From: an uncultured Eubacteriales bacterium
Lineage (GTDB): Bacteria; Bacillota; Clostridia; Lachnospirales; Lachnospiraceae
Length of the DNA stretch: 61,626 nucleotides
Direction of reading: 5' to 3'
Assembly (NCBI GenBank): GCA_900319795.1
Contig: ONPU01000010.1
Coordinates: 1 to 61,626, forward strand
Shown: positions 45,363 to 53,645 of the stretch, piece after piece
Position numbering within the stretch: the stretch's first letter is position 1
How the letters are laid out: the number at the start of each line of letters is the position of its first letter
Notes under the pieces: generated by a model
Told to the model about the DNA's origin: nothing
Database searches by the model: none
Seen by the model: only the letters and a program-made list of their open reading frames with translations
Program-made: the position numbers and the translations under genes

Positions 45363-47012
45363 TTAAATGTAGTGCTCGATGATCTCCGTAATCCGCGGCA
45401 GAATCTGCTGCTTGCGGGACATCAGCCCCTCCTGGAAGCTGTGCTCCTCATTTTCCCTGTCGGGAAATGCCTCCTGGCCCCATCCGGCCCGGTCCCCGCC
45501 GCAGAACACAACGGAGCCGTTTTCCACAATACTTGTAAATACGACGACCGCGAGATCCACCCTCTTTCTGGTGACGAAGCGGTCGATCGCCGGCTGTACG
45601 GACACGCTGTCCGTGCGGAGCTGCTTCGCGGACCCGGTGATGATCTGGGAGATCGCGAGCTTGCAGCCGCGGATATCGTAGAATTTGACGTCCTGGTTGA
45701 TCATTTCATAGAGACTGCGTCCCTCCGTGCTGGCCGAGACCGTAAACATTTCCTTCGCGAACTCGTCGATATCGAGTCCGGCCATTGCGGCCAGGATGTT
45801 GGCGGTCTGCCGGTCCTTGTCCGTCGTGGTCGGAGAGTGAAATGCCATCGTGTCCGAGAGCAGCGCGCCCAGCAGAAGGCCCGCGAGATTCGGCTGCAGC
45901 GGAATCTGATTTTCTCTGAAAATGGTTGCCACAATCGTCGCCGTACTGCCGACGATTTCATTTCGAAATGCCACCGGCTGCGTAGAGGAGAAATCATTGA
46001 TCCGGTGATGGTCCAGCACCTCCAGAATGCGGGCCTTTTCGATCGCGCGGACCGACTGTGAAAATTCGTTGTGGTCAACCAGAATCAGCTTCTTGTTTTC
46101 CGAATTCATGATATGGTAGCGCGAGCCGTAGCCGACCAGTTTCCCCTCCGCGTTGAGGATCGGGTAGACGTGGTAGCGGGAGCGTTGCATTTTGAGGCCC
46201 ACATCTTCGGCGAGTTCATTGTCGTTAAATGTCACGACCTTCGTATTCATAATCTGACTGACGGAAGGCGCGAAATAAATGTAACGGGCTGTGTTGGTCG
46301 CCCCATGTCCCGACAGAATGATCGGGCAGGAGTGCCTGCGCGCGCACTCGAGAACTTCCGGAGAGATCTCTTTCGTCCAGACCGGAATCAGAAGCCCCGC
46401 GCCCCGCGTGATCGCGAGCAACTGCGCTTCCGCGTTATCCCCGAGAATGACGACACGGTCCTCCAAATCGTAGTTCCTGAGTTTGGAAGTGTCCGTCATC
46501 GCGATAATACTGACACGTCCGTTGAGATGCAGAGACCGCTCATCGGGCGCGTAGACGGTCGTGCCGTCTATGGATTTCCGGATATTTTCCACAGATGCTT
46601 TGGAGAGAATGTCGATGTTGTACGCGGTGTCCCCGAGACCTACCAGCGCGATATCGCCTTTTGTGACCAGTCCGACAAGCCGCCCTTCCTCGTCCACGAC
46701 GCCGCAGTAGGTGTGCTTTTCCTGATCCATAATCTTCAGAGTTTCCGCGATCGTTGTCTCCGGTGAGATCGAATGCGGCGGATCGAGGTCGAGCTCGCTC
46801 ATGCGCACCCGGGCATCGGTCAGAAGCATCGGCGGCTCGAAACCGAAGCGCTCAAGCAGATATTCGGTCTCCTTGTTCAGCTGCCCGAGCCGGCAGGGCA
46901 CGGCCGGAATGCCCATGGCCCTCTTGAAAAAGGAATAGGCGATAGCCGACGCGATGGAATCCGTGTCAGGATGCATATGTCCGGTAATATAGACGGTGTC
47001 TTTTCTGAGCAT
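45363..47012 (-). CDS. ppaC: CBS-domain manganese-dependent inorganic pyrophosphatase (family II)
   Basis: A 549-residue enzyme splitting pyrophosphate to phosphate. The DHH-type catalytic part is split: GHMHPDTDS starts at about residue 11, and the DHH motif (EVLDHHRIND) comes after an inserted regulatory block. That block has CBS domains (about 75-125 and 255-310) around a DRTGG-like region, the layout of nucleotide-regulated CBS-PPases (AMP/ADP inhibit and ATP activates in characterised members). A DHHA2 domain closes the protein. AAAGGAG precedes the ATG. Confidence 0.93.
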   Translation of the reverse strand: MLRKDTVYITGHMHPDTDSIASAIAYSFFKRAMGIPAVPCRLGQLNKETEYLLERFGFEPPMLLTDARVRMSELDLDPPHSISPETTIAETLKIMDQEKHTYCGVVDEEGRLVGLVTKGDIALVGLGDTAYNIDILSKASVENIRKSIDGTTVYAPDERSLHLNGRVSIIAMTDTSKLRNYDLEDRVVILGDNAEAQLLAITRGAGLLIPVWTKEISPEVLECARRHSCPIILSGHGATNTARYIYFAPSVSQIMNTKVVTFNDNELAEDVGLKMQRSRYHVYPILNAEGKLVGYGSRYHIMNSENKKLILVDHNEFSQSVRAIEKARILEVLDHHRINDFSSTQPVAFRNEIVGSTATIVATIFRENQIPLQPNLAGLLLGALLSDTMAFHSPTTTDKDRQTANILAAMAGLDIDEFAKEMFTVSASTEGRSLYEMINQDVKFYDIRGCKLAISQIITGSAKQLRTDSVSVQPAIDRFVTRKRVDLAVVVFTSIVENGSVVFCGGDRAGWGQEAFPDRENEEHSFQEGLMSRKQQILPRITEIIEHYI

Positions 47013-47035
47013 GGACGTTCTCCTTTCTCTGTGAA

Positions 47036-47074
47036 TAAAAAAGAGAGCACTTCATCCAGTGCGCTCCTTTTTAC
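47036..47074 (-). terminator. Rho-independent terminator
   Basis: On the minus strand, a stem of the GGAGCGCACT/AGTGCTCTC type with loop GGATGA, followed by a T run. It ends the transcript of the 47167-48732 gene. Confidence 0.75.
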
Positions 47075-47136
47075 TTTCAGGCTGTATTTATTTTATAGAA
47101 TGCGGCACATGAAATCAAGAATGTATTCTGCTGATA

Positions 47137-47158
47137 AATGGGGGCCGAAGCCCCCATT
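47137..47158 (-). terminator. GC-rich hairpin after the beta-helix gene
   Basis: A perfect AATGGGGGC/GCCCCCATT stem with a TTCG-type tetraloop on the minus strand, 9 bases past the stop codon, with only a weak T run. A second terminator lies further on at 47036-47074. Confidence 0.6.
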
Positions 47159-47166
47159 CCGCATTT

Positions 47167-48732
47167 TCACTTTGTTCCTTCGAGTGCTTCGCCGTTGACA
47201 TAGAGCGTATAGCCGTTGGAAATGACATTTTCCGCATCCCCATTGAATTCCGTAACATAACTGTCGCCTGTCAGCGTCCAGCTGCTGTCGTCGTCGATCG
47301 TGACGGATACGGTACCGGCCTCTGTGGAAACCGTCTCGCCGGAAGCGTTCGTGATATTGCCGTCAATGAGACCCTCAAACGTCGTGCCATCGGTCAGGTT
47401 CAGAGTCAGAGTCGAGTCATCGCCGACTTTCACGGCTCCTTCGAGCTTCTGAGACGCCGCATTGACTTCCGCGATGTTGCCTCCGCCGCTCCAGCCGTCG
47501 CTGCAGACGCTGAGGAGGATATTTTCCTCATCTTCATTGACGATTTCGGTATTATTGAGCGAAATGACCGCGTTGGTATTGGTCACATGGAACACATGGC
47601 CGCTTTTGCTCGTCAGTGTGCCGCCATTCATTGTGAAATGGCTCGTCCCGTCCGCCGCGTCTCCGGACATGGACTGGTAGATCATGATGGTATCGAGAAA
47701 TGTCGCATTTCCGTTGCGTTCCGTATTGTTAGCAGTGAGAGAGCAGTCGTTCAGCGTGATGGAATTGAGGCCTTCAATGCAGACGCCTTCGGAGAGGTTC
47801 GATACGAGTTCCGCGTCGGATACCGTGATGTCGGCCGTCGAGTAGATCGCCGGGGAGCCGAGGCCGTTTGTTGTATAAGTGCCGCCGTTTACGGTCACGG
47901 TCCCGCCGCCTCTGTCGGAACGGATCGCGGCTGAAGATCTGCCGGATGTTGTGACGTCCAGGTTGGAGGCGTTCATGATTCCGCCGCCTGTGGTCATGAT
48001 TCCGCCGGAGCCGTCACCGGTCGTGACAATCTTTGTATCGGAAATGTTGACCGTTGTGCCGTCACCCTCGGCACCGTTCTGTCCGCCGTTGCCGCCGTAA
48101 CTGAAGACGCCGTTCGCTCCGGAAGCGTCGGATGTAATCGTACCTCCGGTGATGGTGGCGGTGCCTCCGTCTTTGACAAGAACCGCGGCATTGAGGCCGT
48201 AGAAATTGCAGCTTACGCCGCCGTCGGAATCGCCGGATTTCGTAACGGTCGGGTTGGTGACGCTCACTTCTTCGGAGGAGTCGATGAGAAGGGCATTTTC
48301 ATCGGAAGAGGTGCTTTCGTAGGTCTGATCACTCTGGCTGTCCGCGCTGTTGATCTCTGCGGAAGCTTTATATTCGATGTCCGCGCTTGCGGCACCCGGT
48401 CCGCCCATGCCGCCGGGGCCCATGCCGTTTTCGCCCTGACCACCGGGACCCATGCCGTTCGGAGCTTCACCCGGGGCACCTTCGGGAGGATTGCCGTCCG
48501 GAGCTTCACCGGGAGCACCTTCCGGCGGATTACCCTGAGGGGCCTCGCCCGGAGTACCTTCCGGCTGAGTGCCTTCCTGAGTTGTTTCTACTGTGGCATC
48601 ATCCGTGCCGGTTTCGACGGAACTTTCCGTTGCCGAAGTATTGGTGTCAGCGAACGCTGCCTGCGCGCTGCCGCATACAGATGCCATTGCGAGAGAAAAA
48701 GTAAGGATCAGAGATAAGGTTTTATTCTTCAT
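47167..48732 (-). CDS. Secreted beta-helix-like protein with Pro/Gly-rich linker
   Basis: A 521-residue exported protein. The signal peptide (1-28, ending AAFA) is followed by a Thr/Glu region and a Pro/Gly/Glu-rich repeat (about 55-115: PEGAPGEAPDGN units, then GMGPGG). Residues about 150-460 are a series of short strand repeats (VTITGGTITSD-like, GGTVTVNGGTYTT), typical of right-handed parallel beta-helix adhesins or polysaccharide-binding proteins. No anchor or sortase motif is visible. The GMGPGG linker resembles the one inside the tannase-like protein. AAAGGAG sets the start. Function not known. Confidence 0.75.
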   Translation of the reverse strand: MKNKTLSLILTFSLAMASVCGSAQAAFADTNTSATESSVETGTDDATVETTQEGTQPEGTPGEAPQGNPPEGAPGEAPDGNPPEGAPGEAPNGMGPGGQGENGMGPGGMGGPGAASADIEYKASAEINSADSQSDQTYESTSSDENALLIDSSEEVSVTNPTVTKSGDSDGGVSCNFYGLNAAVLVKDGGTATITGGTITSDASGANGVFSYGGNGGQNGAEGDGTTVNISDTKIVTTGDGSGGIMTTGGGIMNASNLDVTTSGRSSAAIRSDRGGGTVTVNGGTYTTNGLGSPAIYSTADITVSDAELVSNLSEGVCIEGLNSITLNDCSLTANNTERNGNATFLDTIMIYQSMSGDAADGTSHFTMNGGTLTSKSGHVFHVTNTNAVISLNNTEIVNEDEENILLSVCSDGWSGGGNIAEVNAASQKLEGAVKVGDDSTLTLNLTDGTTFEGLIDGNITNASGETVSTEAGTVSVTIDDDSSWTLTGDSYVTEFNGDAENVISNGYTLYVNGEALEGTK

Positions 48733-48866
48733 GAGCGTTCTCCTTTCGATCGGGCGAAGACTGATTGTTATGATGCAGAACCTTTAAGTGGATCCGAAAG
48801 GTTTCGTCTATATTACGCAACCGCTTGTGAAGAAATCGTGACCAGATCGCTGATTTCACGCTTTGT

Positions 48867-50309
48867 TCATAATAAGGCCTGTGAGATCCGTTCCGCGTCA
48901 GCCGGCGAGCAGCGGACATGCAGCAGCGTTCCCTTGTCCGTATAATCGGTTGAAAGAACCACGGAGTGCTCCATCAGCCAGGACGTGAGCGCGCCCTTCT
49001 CATAAGGAATGAGGAAGGTCTCTTCCACATTTCCCCCATGCAGCTGCAGGAAAATGGCCTCCGTCAGGAATTCGATGGAAGCGGGCTCCTTCGCGGAAAT
49101 ATAAATGGTTTCATCCGTCACTTCATCCGCTTTCTGCACGGTGATGCCGCTGCGCGGATACTCCGAAGGCGGATCGGCCAGGTCGGATTTGTTGAAGACG
49201 GTAATCATCGGAATGTGTCCGGCGCCGAGCTCTTCGATCGTCTTTTTCGTCACTTCGATCTGTTCGAGCGAGTGCGGATCGGAGACATCGACGACCTGAA
49301 TAAGCAGGTCCGCTTCAGTCACTTCCTCCAAAGTGGAGTGAAAGGCCTGCACTAACGCCGTGGGGAGTTTGTGTATAAAACCGACCGTGTCGGAAAGCAG
49401 AAATTCTTTTCCGCGTTCCACGGTAATCCGCCGGATCGTCGTATCCAGCGTTGCGAAGAGCATATCCGCTTCAAATACTTTTCTTTTCTGCTCGGCAGAC
49501 GGATCCGAAGGAAGGCCTTTCGCAGTCTGGTCTGAAGAAGCGGGGACATGAGTTTCGTCCGCGGCAGGAACATTTTTCAGAACATAGCGATCCAGCATCG
49601 CGTTCATGATCGTGGATTTCCCGGCATTGGTATAGCCGACCAGAGACACGAGCGGCAGCCCGGATCCCTGTCTCTTTTTTCTCTGCGTTTCCCTTTCGCG
49701 CGCCACCAGTTTCAGTTCCCTGCCCAGCTCGCTTAAGCGGTGGTCGATCGTACGTCTGTCGATTTCCAGCTGCGTTTCGCCCTCGCCCTTCGCGGACATG
49801 GCGCCGGACGCGCCGCCCTGGCGGTTCTGGGTCTCCCACATGCCGATAAGGCGCGGCTTCAGATACCGGAGCTTCGCAAGCTCGACCTGCAGTTTGGCCT
49901 CACGCGTTCTGGCTCTTCTTTCAAATATTTCCAGTATGAGCGCCGTCCGGTCCATCACCGGAAGCTCCAGCTCCTTCTGAAGATTCCGGATCTGGGAAGG
50001 AGAGAGCGTATCATTGAAAATGACACGCTGCGCGTGAAATGCCTCCGCCGCCGCGCGAATCTCATCCACTTTTCCGCTGCCCACATAAAGTCCCGCGTTG
50101 ACGTGCGGAAGCAGCTGCGTCAGCACGGCGCACGGCTCCATCATACAGGCTTTGGCGAGCTCTTCGAGCTCGTCCAGAGAGTGCAGGAATTCATCTTCCG
50201 ACACCTGTTCTTTCCCGGAAGTCTCCCTGACTCCGACCAGTATGACCGGCTCCTTTCCGCCGTCGTCACGCCTTGTCCATATCTCATCTGCTCCGAAAAA
50301 TGCCGCCAT
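48867..50309 (-). CDS. hflX: Ribosome-associated GTPase HflX
   Basis: A 480-residue GTPase that splits or rescues stalled ribosomes. The N-terminal HflX domain has HVNAGLYVGSGKVDEI and VIFNDTLSPSQIRNL; the RQGGASGAMSAKGEGETQLE linker follows; the G1 motif is GYTNAGKST and G3 is DTVGF. Between G1 and the switch region lies an unusual hydrophilic insert (about residues 243-275, SSDQTAKGLPSDPSAEQ), longer than in most homologues. AAGGAG precedes the ATG. Confidence 0.93.
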   Translation of the reverse strand: MAAFFGADEIWTRRDDGGKEPVILVGVRETSGKEQVSEDEFLHSLDELEELAKACMMEPCAVLTQLLPHVNAGLYVGSGKVDEIRAAAEAFHAQRVIFNDTLSPSQIRNLQKELELPVMDRTALILEIFERRARTREAKLQVELAKLRYLKPRLIGMWETQNRQGGASGAMSAKGEGETQLEIDRRTIDHRLSELGRELKLVARERETQRKKRQGSGLPLVSLVGYTNAGKSTIMNAMLDRYVLKNVPAADETHVPASSDQTAKGLPSDPSAEQKRKVFEADMLFATLDTTIRRITVERGKEFLLSDTVGFIHKLPTALVQAFHSTLEEVTEADLLIQVVDVSDPHSLEQIEVTKKTIEELGAGHIPMITVFNKSDLADPPSEYPRSGITVQKADEVTDETIYISAKEPASIEFLTEAIFLQLHGGNVEETFLIPYEKGALTSWLMEHSVVLSTDYTDKGTLLHVRCSPADAERISQALL

Positions 50310-50538
50310 ATACAGGACTCCTTAAGTATTGTTCTGAATAAAAAAACATATCTCCGGAAAATGCAATTTCCCTTTACCGGAGTGCTGAAAACTCTTATGA
50401 TTATATCATGGAGGGTTCAAAATACTACTTTTATGTCTTATTTTGAAGGAGGAAATGAAAAGTGATTTTCAAAAAATGGCCTTCCGCTCTGATTTCGAAT
50501 CATTTACATACAAAAACAGCGGGGCTGCCCCCGCTGTT

Positions 50539-51459
50539 TTATTTTTCATCTTTCCTGTTCAGATACAGGCTCAACGAGGCATAAAATCTGTCCACAAATA
50601 TCGGCTTTTCCGTAAAAGCGTCCATTCCTGCCTCAAAGGCGGCATTCCGGTCTTTTTCCGAAACTGTTGTCGTCATGGCGATAATCGGGATGGAGGCTTT
50701 TTTCGGATCCTCCAAATGGCGGATCCGCCGCGTCGCTTCCAGACCGTCCATGTTCGGCATAAGAATATCCATAAGGATCAGGTCGTAATATCCTGTTGGT
50801 GAAGATTCCATTTTTTCAAGACAGGCAAGGCCGTCTTCCGCGAATTCGGTTTCGGCACCGGTCTGTTTCAGAATTTCGGCCGCGATTTCGCGGTTCACTG
50901 CCATATCTTCCGCAATCAGGATCCGTTTTCCGGAAAAATCAAAGGTTTGAGAATCTTTCGGATCGGAGCAGATTTTTTCCTGAATATATTGATCCAGATG
51001 TTTCGCCCCTACCGGAAAATCTTCGAATGCGGATCTTTTGTCGCTGCTGCCTGCAGCCTCCATGATATTGTTGAGAAGTGTCATCAGGTATTCTCCGGAA
51101 ACCTTGATCCCCTCCAGATATTTGAGAAGTGTTTCAGGGTCGTTGTAATTATTTTTCGCGATTTCTACGAATCCGAGCATAATGTGCAGCGGCGTCCGAA
51201 TGTCCCTTGATACTTCAAATGCCCGTAAAAGTTTTGATGAACGGCATTCCGTCTTGCACTCTCTCAAAAGATCATCCACCGTTACGCCCAATACATCCGC
51301 CAGTCTGGGAAACAGGGCAATATCCGGATAGGATACATCGCGTTCCCATTTCGATACAGCTTTATCGGTGACGGACAGTCTGGCTGCCAGCTGGACCTGT
51401 GTCATATGATTCTGCATTCGCAGGGCACGAATACAGGAGCCGAGTGTAGATTGTTTCAC
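50539..51459 (-). CDS. XRE-HTH / pseudo-histidine-kinase / receiver fusion regulator
   Basis: A 306-residue protein with a GTG start (AGGAGG upstream). Residues 8-66 are an XRE helix-turn-helix. About 78-138 resembles a histidine-kinase dimerisation helix pair, but the phosphoacceptor His is replaced by Arg85 (SRDIRTPL instead of SHEIRTPL) and no ATPase domain follows. About 178-300 is a complete receiver domain: acidic pocket Glu184/Asp185, phosphoacceptor Asp231 (LMDILMP), Thr near 264 and Lys285 (TEKP). This reads as a transcription factor made from hybrid kinase parts, phosphorylated by an unlinked kinase (inference). No kinase gene is adjacent. Confidence 0.8.
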   Translation of the reverse strand: MKQSTLGSCIRALRMQNHMTQVQLAARLSVTDKAVSKWERDVSYPDIALFPRLADVLGVTVDDLLRECKTECRSSKLLRAFEVSRDIRTPLHIMLGFVEIAKNNYNDPETLLKYLEGIKVSGEYLMTLLNNIMEAAGSSDKRSAFEDFPVGAKHLDQYIQEKICSDPKDSQTFDFSGKRILIAEDMAVNREIAAEILKQTGAETEFAEDGLACLEKMESSPTGYYDLILMDILMPNMDGLEATRRIRHLEDPKKASIPIIAMTTTVSEKDRNAAFEAGMDAFTEKPIFVDRFYASLSLYLNRKDEK

Positions 51460-51572
51460 GTATATGCACCTCCTGTAGGTCTACCATAACATGTATAGGG
51501 AAATGCGGCAATCTACGGCCGGTTTACGCCTCAGGGCTTATAAACCGGATGTGAGAAATTTTGATAATAGTA

Positions 51573-51603
51573 TTGACTCCTACGTTACGTAATAGTTTAT
51601 ATT
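51573..51603 (+). promoter_or_regulatory. MerR-type autoregulated promoter
   Basis: TTGACT and TATATT are separated by 19 bases, longer than the optimal 17. A palindrome TACGT-T-ACGTA (51581-51591) lies in the spacer. This is the classic layout where a MerR protein twists DNA to activate; the MerR gene starts 31 bases downstream. Confidence 0.8.
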
Positions 51604-51633
51604 ACCGTTACCGGGCGAAGGGAGGATACCCCA

Positions 51634-52377
51634 ATGATGACAGTACATGAAGTGAGCAGGCTTGCCGGAGTGAGTATACGCACTCTGCAGTATTATGATA
51701 AGATCGGACTTTTGTGTCCGACGGGATATACCGATGCAGGCTACAGACTGTATGACGATACGGATCTGGAACGCCTTCAGCATATCCTGCTGTTTCGTGA
51801 GTTGGAGTTCCCGTTAAAAGAGATCAAGGCCATCTTGAACAGTCCTGATTTTGACAGAAGCAAAGCGTTGGAACAACAGATCAAACTGCTTCAGCTGAAA
51901 AAGGAACATATCGAGAACCTGATTAACTTTGCGCTCGGAATAAAAATGATGGGAGTGAGAAATATGGATTTTAAGGCTTTTGACAGAAGCAAGCTGGATG
52001 AATATTCCAAAAGGGCGAAAGAACTTTACGAGAATACACCGGAATATAAGGAAATGGAAGAAAAGCAGAAGAATCGGACCAGGGAAGAGGACCAGCTTCT
52101 CGCGGATCGATTCATGCTGCTCTTCAAAGAAGCCGGAGAGATGAGAAACACGGATCCGGCTTCACCCAAGGCGCAGGACCTCGTGAAAAGGATACAGAAT
52201 TATATAACCGAGAATATGTATACCTGCTCGAACACGATTTTGAGAAGCCTGGGAAAGATGTATTCCGGCGGCGGTGATTTTACGAAAAATATCGATGAAT
52301 ATGGCGGGGAAGGGACCGCGGAGTTTGTCGATCACGCAATTCAGATCTACTGCGAAGCTGATGCCGATCATAGTTGA
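51634..52377 (+). CDS. MerR-family regulator with TipAS-like domain
   Basis: A 247-residue protein. A winged MerR HTH (VHEVSRLAGVSIRTLQYYDKIGLL, about 1-70) and a dimerisation coiled coil (about 80-115) are followed by a helical effector domain (about 125-245, EYSKRAKELYENTPEYKEME) that resembles the TipAS ligand-binding domain of thiopeptide-responsive regulators. Effector unknown. Likely autoregulated through the palindrome in its promoter. Confidence 0.85.
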   Translation: MMTVHEVSRLAGVSIRTLQYYDKIGLLCPTGYTDAGYRLYDDTDLERLQHILLFRELEFPLKEIKAILNSPDFDRSKALEQQIKLLQLKKEHIENLINFALGIKMMGVRNMDFKAFDRSKLDEYSKRAKELYENTPEYKEMEEKQKNRTREEDQLLADRFMLLFKEAGEMRNTDPASPKAQDLVKRIQNYITENMYTCSNTILRSLGKMYSGGGDFTKNIDEYGGEGTAEFVDHAIQIYCEADADHS

Positions 52378-52417
52378 AAAATTATTTTAAAATAATCATA
52401 CGCACATGAAACTATAT

Positions 52418-52450
52418 CCCTCAGCCGGGACACCGGCTGGGGGCTTTTTT
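52418..52450 (+). terminator. Rho-independent terminator after the MerR gene
   Basis: CCTCAGCCGG/CCGGCTGGGG stem with a short GACA loop and a T run. Confidence 0.85.
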
Positions 52451-52553
52451 ATCCATTCGCCGTAACGTTCGAAAGGAATACGATTCTGAACTGGAATTTC
52501 ACGGACAGATCGAATAGAATTGAGGTAATTCCAGAGGCAGAGGTGAAATAATA

Positions 52554-52976
52554 ATGGCACAGTATAATGACTACATGTTGGTAAAGCAGCGATTATTACA
52601 GCAGCAACTTGCTCGGGCAAAGCAACGCCTTATGGAGGGCTCATTTGAATCCGGTAGAAAGATACAGATGGTGGAGACCAGGTTATATGTGGGGCTGAAT
52701 GACGCTGAAACCAAGAAGCAGATATTTGAGACAGAGAAATATTTGCAGCAGCTGAAAGAAATATGTTTCACTTACCATGTTCCATTTTCAGTGGGAATTG
52801 AAGAAGGCGGATATTTCCATGATAATGGGGACTATGTAGAAGAGAAAACGCTGGTGCTCACCCTGATTGACGCGGAAAAAGACACCATTCAGAAAATTGC
52901 GGAAGATCTCCGCGAGCTGTTTCACCAGGAGTCAGTCCTGCTGACTGAGGATATAGTCAGGGGTTGCTATATTTAG
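52554..52976 (+). CDS. Conserved-looking hypothetical protein
   Basis: A 140-residue soluble protein that I do not recognise. Residues 1 to about 40 are a helical, Gln/Arg/Lys-rich stretch; the rest has alternating strands and helices (VETRLYVGLND, VPFSVGIEEGGYF, EEKTLVLTLIDA). No signal peptide, TM or metal motif. AGGTGA upstream. Ends 29 bases before the next gene, so the two probably share a transcript. Confidence 0.6.
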   Translation: MAQYNDYMLVKQRLLQQQLARAKQRLMEGSFESGRKIQMVETRLYVGLNDAETKKQIFETEKYLQQLKEICFTYHVPFSVGIEEGGYFHDNGDYVEEKTLVLTLIDAEKDTIQKIAEDLRELFHQESVLLTEDIVRGCYI

Positions 52977-53005
52977 TGAGATATTTCAGGAAGGAGTATA
53001 CCCGT

Positions 53006-53641
53006 ATGCGTATTATAACTGTCAGCAGGGAGTTCGGCAGCGGCGGCCGGGAGCTGGGAAGCAGGCTGGCTGCGGCGCTTGGATGGGACTATTACGATAA
53101 GGAAATTATTGAAGCCCTTGCGGCGGAGCACGGTATGGACGAGGATGACGTGCGGGAAGTGCTGAATAATCACGGATGGAGCCATATCCAGCTGACCTAC
53201 CGCAGCAGTTTTTCGCATATGATGTTTCATCCGGGTTCCCATCTGCCGCTCCTTCTGCGTCAGAAGGAAATCATCCGCGAAATTGCGGATTCAGGGCATG
53301 ATTGTGTGATTGTAGGCCGGGACGCGGATGTGATTTTGCATGATTTCGATCCGTTCCGGATCTTTGTATGTGCTGACATGGAAGCCAGGCTTGCGCGCAC
53401 GATGGCCTATGAGCTGCGAAAGCCGGAGGGAGAGCGGCTCAGTGAAAAGGAAATCCGCAAGAATATCCGCCGGATTGACCGGGCGCGGGTGCGGACCAGA
53501 GAAGTGCTGACCGGAAAAAGCGGCAGCGATCACAGTACATTTGACCTTACAATCAACGCATCCGGAAAGGATCTGAAAAAGCTGGCCGGCGCTCTGGCGC
53601 AGTTTTCCGAATACTGGTTTACCGATAGGAAAGAAGCTTGA
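53006..53641 (+). CDS. Cytidylate kinase-like protein
   Basis: A 211-residue P-loop protein with the start MRIITVSREFGSGGRELGSRLA; the loop SREFGSGG is the atypical one of the cytidylate-kinase-like group. Substrate unknown. AAGGAG supports this ATG over one 14 codons earlier. It is followed after 4 bases by the MATE gene. Confidence 0.8.
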   Translation: MRIITVSREFGSGGRELGSRLAAALGWDYYDKEIIEALAAEHGMDEDDVREVLNNHGWSHIQLTYRSSFSHMMFHPGSHLPLLLRQKEIIREIADSGHDCVIVGRDADVILHDFDPFRIFVCADMEARLARTMAYELRKPEGERLSEKEIRKNIRRIDRARVRTREVLTGKSGSDHSTFDLTINASGKDLKKLAGALAQFSEYWFTDRKEA

Positions 53642-53645
53642 AATA

